Shown here piece after piece: positions 49,942 to 57,665 of a stretch of DNA of 64,000 nt; the stretch's first letter is position 1, and each line of letters starts with the position of its first letter. The position numbers and the translations under genes are program-made. The notes under the pieces were generated by a model. The model made no database searches, was not told where the DNA came from, and worked only from the letters and a program-made list of their open reading frames with translations. This stretch comes from SFLA01 sp045595165. GTDB lineage: Bacteria; Bacillota; Clostridia; Oscillospirales; CAG-382. Location of the stretch: assembly GCA_045595165.1 (NCBI GenBank), contig JAZNZY010000022.1, positions 12,448 to 76,447 of the forward strand, given 5' to 3'.

Positions 49942-50699
49942 TTAAGAGTACTGAACCTTTCTTTTACTTCTTTTGCCTTTCCGCAGGTCATACTGCCCTC
50001 GGGGCATCTGCCTTTAAGGCAGGGAGGTCCCGCGTGGGTAAACAAAAGGGGATATGTGTTTCTGGCAAGACGGAGCATTTCCGTGGCAAGCTGTCTTATC
50101 TCCCATTGTGCGCGGTTACAGCAGCGAAGCGAGAAGAAGTTGTAAAGGCTTCTCACGTTCATTGTCATAATTATCTTGGTGTCGCAGGCGTTGGGAAGCA
50201 CTCCGCGGGCGTCCTCAAACGCTTGCTTGGAGGCAACCTTTTGGGCTTGCTTTTCGTCCATACCTTCCGCGATCAGTCTTTTAACGTGCTTTTCGGTAAG
50301 TATTTCTGCCAAGCGGATATAGTGCTGTCTGTCTTCCTCCATGGCTTTAAGGAATTCTTCCTTTGCTTCTTCACATTCTTCTATTGCGGGAGGTATGATA
50401 TAGGTGAACTGCTCCTTGTTAACGTATCTCTGGCTTTGTACCGAGAAGGACGCAATTCTGTGGCGGGTGATCTGTGCAAGAACAGCGCGGGAAACACCCT
50501 CGATACCGAAGGTGATAGACACGTGCTCAAAGGGGGATGCGTGTCCCAGATCTCCCAGCATAGTAAGAAACCTTTCGGTTTTTTCGGGAGTAAGACCGTC
50601 CCACAAGTCGGATATCTCCGCTGATGAATAACAAAGTTTTGCCGCTGAGGCAATCAGTTTTTCGCCATCCGGCGTGCAGGAAAGTATCTCGACCTTCAT
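49938..50699 (-). CDS. thyX: Flavin-dependent thymidylate synthase ThyX
   Basis: Protein of 253 aa. The ThyX signature is seen as ITRHRIASFSVQSQRYV (RHRxxSxxxxSQRY), with HASPFEHVSITFGIEGVSRA before it and the later DARGVLPNACDTKIIMTMNVRSLYNFF block. It methylates dUMP with methylene-THF and reduces with FAD and NADPH, independent of ThyA; tetrahydrofolate is regenerated without DHFR, and folD is at the other end of the same gene run. The start is ATG 50699 after GGAGGA; an in-frame TTG five codons upstream overlaps that site. First gene of the run. Confidence 0.96.
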   Translation of the reverse strand: MKVEILSCTPDGEKLIASAAKLCYSSAEISDLWDGLTPEKTERFLTMLGDLGHASPFEHVSITFGIEGVSRAVLAQITRHRIASFSVQSQRYVNKEQFTYIIPPAIEECEEAKEEFLKAMEEDRQHYIRLAEILTEKHVKRLIAEGMDEKQAQKVASKQAFEDARGVLPNACDTKIIMTMNVRSLYNFFSLRCCNRAQWEIRQLATEMLRLARNTYPLLFTHAGPPCLKGRCPEGSMTCGKAKEVKERFSTLK

Positions 50700-50731
50700 A
50701 TAGTGTTCCTCCAAATATTTTTATTCATAAT

Positions 50732-50760
50732 AGTATAACATATTATGGAAGTGAAATCAA
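50732..50760 (-). promoter_or_regulatory. SigA-type promoter of the thyX-folD gene run
   Basis: Minus-strand TTGATT (50760-50755) and TATACT (50737-50732) with a 17-bp spacer, 33 bp before the thyX ATG. No other clear promoter or terminator was seen in the next 15 kb on this strand. Confidence 0.75.
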
Positions 50761-50797
50761 TAATAATATATTAAATAATAATATACAATATATAAAT

Positions 50798-50835
50798 ACA
50801 CCGCGGTAATTCCTTTTCGGGAAACACCGCGGTGT
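50798..50835. terminator. Terminator hairpin beyond dnaJ and its repeat array
   Basis: ACACCGCGGT (50798-50807) pairs perfectly with ACCGCGGTGT (50826-50835), with inner TTCC/GGAA pairs. It would end the leftward dnaJ transcript after the repeats at 50842-50940 and lies just upstream of the thyX promoter. Confidence 0.7.
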
Positions 50836-50841
50836 CTTAAT

Positions 50842-50940
50842 TTTTAGGGGTATCTTTTTTGGGGTCCCCAAAAATCCGCAGGATTTTAGGGGTATCTTTT
50901 TTTGGGGTCCCCAAAAATCCGCAGGATTTTAGGGGGGTAT
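50842..50940. repeat. Short tandem repeat array B (about 2.3 units) after dnaJ
   Basis: Units of 42 and 43 bp (50842-50883, 50884-50926) and a partial third. Each holds GGGGTATC, the palindrome GGGGTCCCC with A/T flanks and an inverted repeat AAAATCC / GGATTTT around GCA. The layout is the same as array A at 1-57, but the stem bases differ in pairs. It begins 3 bp past the dnaJ stop codon. Confidence 0.85.
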
Positions 50941-50942
50941 CA

Positions 50943-52085
50943 TTATTTTTTGAATTTGGAAAAGAAACTTTGCTTTTTGGGTGTGTTTTTGTTGCCCATA
51001 GCTTTGTCAAACTGCTTAAGCAGTTCCTTTTGCTTGGAATTAAGGGATTTGGGCACTTCTACGGTTACGGTAACGTAAATGTTGCCTCTGCCCTTTCCGT
51101 TTACGTTGGGAATACCCTTTCCCCGCAGGGAGAATACGCTTCCCGTCTGGGTTCCTTCGGGAATGGAAAACTCGCTTTCGCCCTCAAGAGTGGGTACCGT
51201 AAGCTTTGCGCCCAGTACCGCCTCGGCATAAGACACGGGCATTTCGTAATGTATGTCGTCCCCGTTTCTCACAAACAGCTTGTGAGGCTTTATCTTTACT
51301 TCAACGTAAAGATCTCCTGCGGAACCGCCGTTTACGCCGTGGTTGCCTTGACCGCGGAGTATTACTCTCTGTTCATCGTCTATTCCCGCAGGTATGTTTA
51401 CGCTCAGCTTTTTCTTTATGCGGTTTACGCCGCTTCCTTTACATTCGTTGCAGGGGTCTTTAACGATTTTACCCGTTCCTTTACAAGCGGAGCAGGGACG
51501 TTGGGACTGCATAGAACCGAAGGGGGTGCGCTGAACTGTCCTTACCGTGCCCGTGCCGTTACAGGTTTTGCAGGTTTCTACCCCGCCTGCTCCGTTGGCA
51601 CCGCTTCCTTTACAGTGGGAGCAGGTTTCCACACGGGTGAATTCGATATCCTTGGTGCATCCGAACGCTGCTTCCTCAAAGGTTAAGGTGATATAAGTTT
51701 CTATATCCGCGCCTCTTTTGGGCGCGTTGGGACGGGACTGCCGTCTTCCGCCGCCGAACAGATCGCCAAACAGATCGCCCAGATCAAAGGCATCTCCGCC
51801 GAAACCACCGCTAAATCCGCTAAATCCGCCGCCGAAACCGCCTGCACCGAAGTTGGGGTCGGTTCCTGCGTGGCCGTACTGGTCGTAACGAGCCTTGGTT
51901 TCGCTATCGGAAAGAACAGAATATGCTTCGTTTATTTCTTTGAATTTGGCTTCTGCTGTGGCATCTCCCGGATTTGCATCGGGATGATATTTCTTTGCAA
52001 GATTACGGTATGCTTTTTTTATATCTGCGTCGGATGCGGATTTATCCACACCCAGCACCTCGTAATAATCTCTTTTTTCTGCCAT
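50943..52085 (-). CDS. dnaJ: Chaperone protein DnaJ
   Basis: Protein of 380 aa with all DnaJ parts: J domain (1-70) with YHPDANPGD (HPD motif), a Gly/Phe-rich region (about 72-115; FGGGFSGFSGGFGG), four zinc-binding repeats CSHCKGSG, CKTCNGTG, CSACKGTG and CNECKGSG (about 148-210), and C-terminal substrate domains with DLYVEVKIKPHKLFVRNGDDI. It delivers unfolded proteins to DnaK and stimulates its ATPase. Last gene of the hrcA unit, 57 bp after dnaK with an intervening hairpin. Its stop codon is 3 bp from the repeat array. Confidence 0.97.
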   Translation of the reverse strand: MAEKRDYYEVLGVDKSASDADIKKAYRNLAKKYHPDANPGDATAEAKFKEINEAYSVLSDSETKARYDQYGHAGTDPNFGAGGFGGGFSGFSGGFGGDAFDLGDLFGDLFGGGRRQSRPNAPKRGADIETYITLTFEEAAFGCTKDIEFTRVETCSHCKGSGANGAGGVETCKTCNGTGTVRTVQRTPFGSMQSQRPCSACKGTGKIVKDPCNECKGSGVNRIKKKLSVNIPAGIDDEQRVILRGQGNHGVNGGSAGDLYVEVKIKPHKLFVRNGDDIHYEMPVSYAEAVLGAKLTVPTLEGESEFSIPEGTQTGSVFSLRGKGIPNVNGKGRGNIYVTVTVEVPKSLNSKQKELLKQFDKAMGNKNTPKKQSFFSKFKK

Positions 52086-52097
52086 AATATACTCCGC

Positions 52098-52130
52098 CGA
52101 AAGCGGACACTGTATCAGCGTCCGCTTTCG
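52098..52130 (-). promoter_or_regulatory. Intercistronic hairpin between dnaK and dnaJ
   Basis: CGAAAGCGGAC (52098-52108) pairs perfectly over 11 bp with GTCCGCTTTCG (52120-52130), loop 11 nt. It has no T-tract on the minus strand, so it is more likely an mRNA processing or stability element, or a partial attenuator, than a terminator. Confidence 0.6.
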
Positions 52131-52142
52131 TATTGTAAAAAC

Positions 52143-53966
52143 TTATTTATCGGTGAATTCTGCGTCGTAAACGCCGTCATCGTTTGCGCCGGGATTCTGG
52201 TTGCCGCCGTCCTGCTGTCCGCCGGGCTGACCGCCCTGCTGCTGATACAGCTTTTCGGAGATAGCGTAGAACGCCTTGGAAAGCTCTTCGCTGTCCTGCT
52301 TGATAGCATCGGTGTTGCCGGTCTTTACAGTTTCCTTAAGCTTTTCGATAGCATCGAGAACAGGCTTCTTATCGCCTTCGCTTACCTTGTCGCCAAGCTC
52401 GGAAAGTGCCTTTTCGGACTGGAATATAAGTGCCTCCGCGTTGTTCTTAACTTCAACTGCTTCGCGGGCTTTCTTGTCTTCCTCTGCGTGCATTTCTGCA
52501 TCCTTAACGGCCTTTTCAATGTCTTCCTTGCTCATGTTGGAGGAGGACTGAATGGTAATGTGCTGTTCCTTGCCGGTGCCCTTATCCTTTGCGCTTACGT
52601 TAACGATACCGTTAGCGTCGATATCAAAGGTAACCTCGATCTGGGGAACTCCTCTGGGTGCGGGCATAATTCCGTCAAGAGCAAATCTGCCCAGAGTGGT
52701 ATTGTAAGCCGCCATATCGCGCTCGCCCTGAAGAACGTGGATCTCAACAGAGGTCTGTCCGTCAGCCGCAGTGGAGAATACCTGGCTCTTCTGTACGGGA
52801 ATGGTGGTGTTTCTGTCTATAAGTCTGGTAAATACTCCGCCCAGAGTTTCGATACCGAGAGAAAGGGGAGTAACGTCAAGGAGAAGAAGGTCCTTAACCT
52901 CGCCGCCGAGAACGCCTGCCTGAACAGCCGCGCCGATAGCAACGCATTCATCAGGGTTGATACCCTTGAAGGGCTCTTTGCCGATATAATTCTTAACTGC
53001 TTCCGCAACTGCGGGAATACGGGTGGAACCGCCTACCAAAAGCACCTTGTCAACCTGAGAGGGCTGAAGACCTGCGTCTGCAATAGCCTTTCTCATAGGA
53101 ATGAGGGTTTTTTCTACAAGATCTGCGGTGAGCTCATCAAACTTTGCTCTGGAAAGATTAGCTTCGAAGTGCTTGGGACCGGTAGCATCTGCAGTGATGT
53201 AGGGAAGGTTGATATTGGTGGAAAGCATACCGGAAAGCTCGATCTTTGCCTTTTCTGCAGCTTCTTTAATACGCTGCATAGCCATTTTATCGTTCTTGAG
53301 GTCTACTCCGTTTTCTTTTCTGAATTCGTTTACGATCCAATCGATAATCTTCTGGTCGAAATCGTCGCCGCCCAGTCTGGTGTCGCCGTTGGTTGCGAGA
53401 ACTTCGAATACGCCGTCGGAAATCTCAAGGATAGATACGTCAAATGTACCGCCGCCCAGGTCGTAGATGAGAACCTTCTGGTTAAGCTCCTTATCAACGC
53501 CGTATGCAAGAGCTGCTGCGGTGGGCTCGTTGATTATACGGAGAACCTCAAGACCTGCGATTTTACCTGCATCCTTGGTAGCCTGACGCTGTGCGTCGGA
53601 GAAGTATGCGGGGACGGTGATAACAGCCTTGTCTACCTTCTGTCCCAGGTATGCTTCCGCATCAGCCTTAAGCTTCTGCAGAGTCATAGCGGAGATCTCC
53701 TGAGGAGTGTACTGTTTGCCGTCAATGCTTACCTTGTAGTTGGTACCCATTTCGCGCTTGATGGAAACGATAGTTCTATCGGGATTGGTGATCGCCTGTC
53801 TTTTAGCAACCTGACCAACCATTCTTTCGCCGGTCTTGGAAAAAGCCACTACGGAAGGGGTGGTTCTGCTGCCCTCTGCGTTTGCGATAACTATAGGTTC
53901 GCCGCCCTCGAAAACGGCTACGCAAGAGTTGGTTGTACCGAGGTCTATACCGATGATTTTAGACAT
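52143..53966 (-). CDS. dnaK: Chaperone protein DnaK
   Basis: Protein of 607 aa, an Hsp70. It starts KIIGIDLGTTNSCVAVFEGG (phosphate-1 motif) and includes VITVPAYFSDAQRQATKDAG, NEPTAAALAYG, IYDLGGGTFDVSIL, the VLLVGGSTRIPAV adenosine motif and GVFTRLIDRNTTIP at the start of the substrate-binding domain (about 365-500). The C-terminal lid is followed by a Gly/Gln/Asn-rich tail (QQGGQPGGQQDGGNQ) and DAEFTDK. Codons are strongly biased. It overlaps nothing; gap of 50 bp after grpE. HrcA/CIRCE controls it. Confidence 0.98.
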   Translation of the reverse strand: MSKIIGIDLGTTNSCVAVFEGGEPIVIANAEGSRTTPSVVAFSKTGERMVGQVAKRQAITNPDRTIVSIKREMGTNYKVSIDGKQYTPQEISAMTLQKLKADAEAYLGQKVDKAVITVPAYFSDAQRQATKDAGKIAGLEVLRIINEPTAAALAYGVDKELNQKVLIYDLGGGTFDVSILEISDGVFEVLATNGDTRLGGDDFDQKIIDWIVNEFRKENGVDLKNDKMAMQRIKEAAEKAKIELSGMLSTNINLPYITADATGPKHFEANLSRAKFDELTADLVEKTLIPMRKAIADAGLQPSQVDKVLLVGGSTRIPAVAEAVKNYIGKEPFKGINPDECVAIGAAVQAGVLGGEVKDLLLLDVTPLSLGIETLGGVFTRLIDRNTTIPVQKSQVFSTAADGQTSVEIHVLQGERDMAAYNTTLGRFALDGIMPAPRGVPQIEVTFDIDANGIVNVSAKDKGTGKEQHITIQSSSNMSKEDIEKAVKDAEMHAEEDKKAREAVEVKNNAEALIFQSEKALSELGDKVSEGDKKPVLDAIEKLKETVKTGNTDAIKQDSEELSKAFYAISEKLYQQQGGQPGGQQDGGNQNPGANDDGVYDAEFTDK

Positions 53967-54016
53967 AATTTTGTTTCCTCCATTTTATATAAAAGATTTG
54001 TTTTTTAGTGTGTTTT

Positions 54017-54532
54017 TTAGTTTGCTACCTTAACCATGGCGTGTCTTAATACCTTGTCGCCAAGCTTGTAGCCTTTTACAAAGGTCTGCACTACGGTGTT
54101 TTCCCCTTTTTCGGGATCGTCCTCGTGCATTACTGCGTTGTGCAGGTTGGGATCGAACCGCTCTCCGTCAGATTCAAAGGACTTTATATTCATTTTATCC
54201 AGAATATCCATTAATTGTTTGTAAAGCGCGGATATGTTAGCATCCTCGGGATCGTAGGAAAGGGCTCTTTCAAAGTTATCTGCAAGAGGTAAAAATCCCA
54301 GAGCGGCAACTGAGAATGCGTAAGAAGTGCTTTCTTCCTTTTCCTTTGCGGTGCGGCGTCTGTAATTTTCGTATTCAGCCATTATGCGCAAATATTTATC
54401 GTTAAGCTCCGCGAGGGCTTTGTTTGCTTCGGCAAGCTGGTCCGAAAGCTCTTCGGCGTTTACCTCTTCCTGTACCTGCTCGGTTACGGGCTCTTCCGCC
54501 TCATTCAGGTTTTTTTCTGTATTCTTGCTCAT
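54017..54532 (-). CDS. grpE: Nucleotide exchange factor GrpE
   Basis: Protein of 171 aa started at ATG 54532, after AAGGAG; a TTG six codons upstream lies at the ribosome site. An acidic N-terminus (EEAEEPVTEQVQEEVNAEE) leads into the long dimerising coiled coil (about 25-75) with the GrpE core AEYENYRRRTAKEKEES, then the beta-domain DGERFDPNLHNAV and VVQTFVKGYKLGDKVLRHAMVKVA. It removes ADP from DnaK. It overlaps the end of hrcA by 32 bp, so the two are translated from one message. Confidence 0.96.
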   Translation of the reverse strand: MSKNTEKNLNEAEEPVTEQVQEEVNAEELSDQLAEANKALAELNDKYLRIMAEYENYRRRTAKEKEESTSYAFSVAALGFLPLADNFERALSYDPEDANISALYKQLMDILDKMNIKSFESDGERFDPNLHNAVMHEDDPEKGENTVVQTFVKGYKLGDKVLRHAMVKVAN

Positions 54533-55565
54533 TTTCGTTTTCTCCTTCAAATTGCTTGCCTACGTTGTTTACGAAATACTGAAGCGAGGCAATAACCTTT
54601 TTGTAATTCATTCGTTTGGGACCCATTACGCCGATAGCGCCTACGGTTTTTCCGTTTATTATTATGGGCTGGAGTACAATTCCCGCATCGGGAAGGTCGG
54701 AGCCTTCTCCCGCATCGCCGAAATGTACCGTAAGTCCTTTTTCGTCTGCGCTGTGGCTCATTATCTTTTCCGCGAAATCCTTGCGGTCCTCAAACAGAGC
54801 GATAGCATCCTTTGCTTTTTCCACGTCGCTGAACTCGGGGTAGGAGAGAAGCTTTGTAACTCCGTCGATATGCACCTTCTCGCTGTCGGTGGAATTAAGC
54901 ATATCGTATATTACGCGGAGCACCGTGGCGGCTATTGCCGAATGGACGCCCAACCGTTCCTCAAACTCTAAAACAGATTGCAGGGTTACGTCCTCACTGC
55001 ACACGCCGGACATCGTTGCGTTAAGTGCCTCTGCCACGGCTTTCAGCATTTCGGGATCCACCGCCATACGCACCTTAACGTGGCGGTTTCTTATGCTTCC
55101 GTCGGTACATATCATTATCAATAAAAAGCTGTGCTCGTCGATATACAGCGTTTCAAATCGCTGAGCGTTTCTGCCGGAATGACGTATTACGGAAAAGGAT
55201 GTGTAATTCGTCATTTCGCTTATGGCGTGGCTTGCGCTTTCCATAAGTCTTTCAATTTCGCTTACCTTGTAATTGAACACCTCGTTAAGCACCTTGAGTT
55301 CCTCAAGAGACAGAAGGTATTGCTCCATCAGACCGTTAACGTAGGTTCTGTATCCCTCCGCCGTGGGCACTCTTCCCGCAGAGGCGTGGGGCTGTTCAAG
55401 ATACCCCATACGCTCCAATTCGCTCATTTCGTTACGAATGGTGGCGGATGATACCTGCAGGTCCGCTGTGCCGGTAAGCAGCTTGCTTCCCACGGGCTCA
55501 CCCGTGCGGATGTAAGAATCTATTACCGATTTAAGAATTTTCTTTTTTCTTTCGGAAAGTTCCAT
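54501..55565 (-). CDS. hrcA: Heat-inducible transcription repressor HrcA
   Basis: Protein of 354 aa. The N-terminal winged helix has ELSERKKKILKSVIDSYIRTGEPVGSKLL and VSSATIRNEMSELERMGYLEQPHASAGRVPT, the HrcA signature; a GAF-like middle and the C-terminal GIVLQPIIINGKTVGAIGVMGPKRMNYKKVIASLQYF follow. It binds the CIRCE operator 19-45 bp upstream of its own start and so represses the whole hrcA-grpE-dnaK-dnaJ unit; GroEL normally keeps it active. Its last 32 bp overlap grpE. Confidence 0.97.
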   Translation of the reverse strand: MELSERKKKILKSVIDSYIRTGEPVGSKLLTGTADLQVSSATIRNEMSELERMGYLEQPHASAGRVPTAEGYRTYVNGLMEQYLLSLEELKVLNEVFNYKVSEIERLMESASHAISEMTNYTSFSVIRHSGRNAQRFETLYIDEHSFLLIMICTDGSIRNRHVKVRMAVDPEMLKAVAEALNATMSGVCSEDVTLQSVLEFEERLGVHSAIAATVLRVIYDMLNSTDSEKVHIDGVTKLLSYPEFSDVEKAKDAIALFEDRKDFAEKIMSHSADEKGLTVHFGDAGEGSDLPDAGIVLQPIIINGKTVGAIGVMGPKRMNYKKVIASLQYFVNNVGKQFEGENENEQEYRKKPE

Positions 55566-55583
55566 CTGCTGCCTCCTATGTTT

Positions 55584-55610
55584 TTAGCACTTGTTCCCTA
55601 CGAGTGCTAA
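55584..55610. promoter_or_regulatory. CIRCE operator (HrcA-binding site)
   Basis: TTAGCACTT (55584-55592), 9 bp, then GAGTGCTAA (55602-55610): the CIRCE consensus TTAGCACTC-N9-GAGTGCTAA with one mismatch in the left arm. It touches the -10 box of the hrcA promoter, so bound HrcA would block transcription start. Confidence 0.95.
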
Positions 55611-55637
55611 TATACCACCCTTTTGCACCTTTGTCAA
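55609..55637 (-). promoter_or_regulatory. SigA-type promoter of the hrcA operon
   Basis: Minus-strand TTGACA (55637-55632) and TATATT (55614-55609) with a 17-bp spacer, directly abutting the CIRCE element. Confidence 0.9.
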
Positions 55638-55730
55638 TAGGTTTTTAAAAAGTTTTGCTAAAAAATAAAGGGTATTTTTAAGGGTTTGTTTGGCAAAATG
55701 CAAAAAAGAGTGCTATTTTATGTTGTTTTA

Positions 55731-55760
55731 AAGGGAGAGGAGCGTTCACCCCTCTCCCTT
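55731..55760 (-). terminator. Terminator after the discoidin surface gene at 55770-56489
   Basis: AAGGGAGAGG (55731-55740) pairs perfectly with CCTCTCCCTT (55751-55760); the minus strand continues TTTAAAAC, ten bases beyond the stop codon. Confidence 0.75.
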
Positions 55761-55769
55761 AAAGCGTTT

Positions 55770-56489
55770 TTAGCTTTCCTGTTTTTTCTTTTTATTCATT
55801 ATCAAAGCAAATGTGCCTGCGCCTGCGCTTATAATGCCAATGGAATTAAGCAAGGGGATTATAAGCATATCTCCCATTTCGGGCGTTTTTCCGTCGTCCC
55901 GCAGCACGGATACTTCGTCAATAAACATCCAGCCTACATTTGCAACGCTTTCCGGCTCGCCGACGATAAATAAAGGATTTTTAATAACGAACTTAACGTA
56001 TCTTGCTTTTACACCGGTGTTAAGTCTGCAGTTTATGACTCCTGCTTTTATAATTCCCGCATCATTGGATTCGCCGGACATAACCTTGCCCGCAACGGTA
56101 TAATTTTCCCCGTCCTCGGAAACAAAGAATTCTGCGTATTCGGGTGCGTATACGTTGGCGTCGGTTTCGGATGCGTAATACAGATCAAAGCCGGTGATGT
56201 CTGTTTTTATTTCACCAAGATCAACGGTAACGGAAAAGCAACCGTTTTGGTCAATGGATGTGGCGGGAATGCCCACGTAGGTTCCGGATTTGTGGTAGGA
56301 TTCTCCCACCTTCGTGCCGTGTACCCCGTCGGTAAGCATTTTGCCGTCGTCGGCATACGACCCGCTGGGATTAGCGGACAGAGTGTAGCTCATACCCAAA
56401 GAAACGTTTACCAGCGCCGCATATACGGGAAGAGCCAAAGATAATGCGAAAATAAGAATGAACGAAATGGCAATAATTGTTTTTTTCAT
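55770..56489 (-). CDS. Secreted discoidin-like surface protein with C-terminal membrane anchor
   Basis: Protein of 239 aa started at ATG 56489 after AAAGGGGG. Signal peptide about 1-24 (ending VYAA), then a discoidin-like domain (about 25-205) opening NVSLGMSYTLSANPSGSYAD, with EFFVSEDGENYTVAG, KARYVKFVIKN and the closing VGWMFIDEVSVLRDDG. One membrane helix (about 212-232) and KKKKQES end the protein. The plan is the same as in the 63-815 product, so both look like tethered glycan-binding proteins. It stands alone with its own terminator, divergent from 56577. Ligand unknown. Confidence 0.75.
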   Translation of the reverse strand: MKKTIIAISFILIFALSLALPVYAALVNVSLGMSYTLSANPSGSYADDGKMLTDGVHGTKVGESYHKSGTYVGIPATSIDQNGCFSVTVDLGEIKTDITGFDLYYASETDANVYAPEYAEFFVSEDGENYTVAGKVMSGESNDAGIIKAGVINCRLNTGVKARYVKFVIKNPLFIVGEPESVANVGWMFIDEVSVLRDDGKTPEMGDMLIIPLLNSIGIISAGAGTFALIMNKKKKQES

Positions 56490-56527
56490 TTTATATATTA
56501 CCCCCTTTACCGTAATTATCTGCAATA

Positions 56528-56556
56528 TTGACAAAATTATGCCGAAATGCTAAAAT
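56528..56556 (+). promoter_or_regulatory. SigA-type promoter for the 56577 gene
   Basis: TTGACA (56528-56533) and TAAAAT (56551-56556) with a 17-bp spacer; AGAGGTGG follows at 56562-56569 and ATG at 56577. Confidence 0.8.
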
Positions 56557-56576
56557 CTTATAGAGGTGGTAAAAGG

Positions 56577-56930
56577 ATGAGTCTGTACGTCTTCGCTCTG
56601 GACGGTAAAAACGGTCTTCCGGATAAAGAGCTTTTGAATTTGCTTTGCGCCCGAATAGGCTTTAATAAAATTATTTCCCCGCCCGAGTGCACGTGTGCGG
56701 GCAAGGAAGTTTCTCTTTGCCTTAATATTCCTTTCCAAATACTTGAAAGCCTTTCGGAAATATCACCCGATGAAAGCGAGAGAGCGTTTTCACTGCGTAT
56801 AAAAAAGGAAAAAGATATTCTTTTGCAAAAAGAGGAACACAGTATTCTTTTGCTTCCGTTAAATACCGCCAAAGCCTTCTGCGGTTTAAAGACTGTCCCT
56901 TGTGCGGGATATTCCGAGGTTTTTGAATAA
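56577..56930 (+). CDS. Hypothetical protein, 117 aa
   Basis: A small soluble protein I do not recognise, with no signal peptide or membrane helix. It opens SLYVFALDGKNGLPDKELLNLLCARIGF and has a cysteine pair in PPECTCAG, a charged middle (SPDESERAFSLRIKKEKD) and a further Cys near the end (VPCAGYSEVFE). ATG 56577 has AGAGGTGG seven bases upstream; an in-frame ATG ten codons earlier lies over the promoter -10 and is unlikely. A good promoter and ribosome site support it as real. It is followed after 16 bp by the 56947 gene. Confidence 0.6.
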   Translation: MSLYVFALDGKNGLPDKELLNLLCARIGFNKIISPPECTCAGKEVSLCLNIPFQILESLSEISPDESERAFSLRIKKEKDILLQKEEHSILLLPLNTAKAFCGLKTVPCAGYSEVFE

Positions 56931-56946
56931 CGATGGGGAATAATAT

Positions 56947-57582
56947 ATGAAAAAAGAAAAGAAAACGTCAATTAAAAAACATATTTATTCGTTGTTGACA
57001 ATATTTTCTGTTTTTTTGGTTTTCGTTATAGTTTTAGGAGTACCGTTATTGCACAGTTATACAGAAGTATGCTTCTCAAGCGAGAAGCAACAGCTATACA
57101 CAGCTACAGGAAAATGTACGGGAAATTATGAGGAACCTATAATGCGGTTTCGCGGAAAGTTTTCCCATGGCTCCGTGTATAGGGACATATTAGTAATTGA
57201 CGGAGTCAGATATGTTGTTTCCAAGGTTGATCTATCTATTTCATCACACGAGTATGAGGATTTGGTAAAGAGCTGCAAAATCTATGGAGTAACGGTAGAT
57301 TATAACGTTTGTTGCTTGGGTGAACGTCATGTGAATTCAGTGGTTTCTCTTGAAAACGGCACCTCGTTTTCGATAACCGAAGAAAGGAAAGCACATCTTT
57401 TGGATAACTTGAAAGGTGTTGATATAGCTTGCTCGATTTTCCTTTTTGTTATGCTTGTTCTTTTGAGCTTTGCGAGTTGGTCTCACATAAAAGGAATTTA
57501 CACTAAATTCAAGAAAAAACGTTCCAAAGCAAAACGTAAAGAGGAAAGAGAAAAGACATTTTCCGAACAAGATACAGAATAA
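56947..57582 (+). CDS. Small membrane protein of unknown function, 211 aa
   Basis: It has a basic N-terminus, one membrane helix (about 15-37), an extracytoplasmic domain of about 110 residues with four cysteines (CFSSEKQQ, KCTGNYEE, SCKIYG, YNVCCLGE) and a second helix (about 155-177), then a highly charged cytoplasmic tail (KKKRSKAKRKEEREK). Both ends would be cytoplasmic. The overall plan resembles small DUF3592-like membrane proteins, but I cannot confirm it. The gene is clearly more AT-rich, with codons such as ATA and TTG, than its neighbours, hinting at recent acquisition. Terminator downstream. Confidence 0.6.
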   Translation: MKKEKKTSIKKHIYSLLTIFSVFLVFVIVLGVPLLHSYTEVCFSSEKQQLYTATGKCTGNYEEPIMRFRGKFSHGSVYRDILVIDGVRYVVSKVDLSISSHEYEDLVKSCKIYGVTVDYNVCCLGERHVNSVVSLENGTSFSITEERKAHLLDNLKGVDIACSIFLFVMLVLLSFASWSHIKGIYTKFKKKRSKAKRKEEREKTFSEQDTE

Positions 57583-57588
57583 AAAACA

Positions 57589-57614
57589 AGAGTGGACTTT
57601 TTCGAGTCCACTCT
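57589..57614. terminator. Bidirectional terminator between convergent small genes
   Basis: AGAGTGGACT (57589-57598) pairs perfectly with AGTCCACTCT (57605-57614), followed by TTTTT on the plus strand and by TGTTTTTT on the minus strand, so it can stop both the 56947 gene and the leftward 57666 gene. Confidence 0.88.
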
Positions 57615-57665
57615 TTTTGCGTTTATTTTACACTTAACACAGCCCACGATAAAGAAAGTGCTTAT

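Noticed and set aside
50859..51686. 275-codon plus-strand frame starting in repeat array B
   Set aside because: It runs antisense through dnaJ; the repeated protein pattern comes from the DNA repeat.
51870..54008. 712-codon open frame on the plus strand opposite dnaK
   Set aside because: It lies entirely over dnaK and neighbouring control regions; its translation has low-complexity Cys/Tyr/Gly-rich sequence without domains. Strong codon bias in dnaK keeps the opposite frame free of stops.
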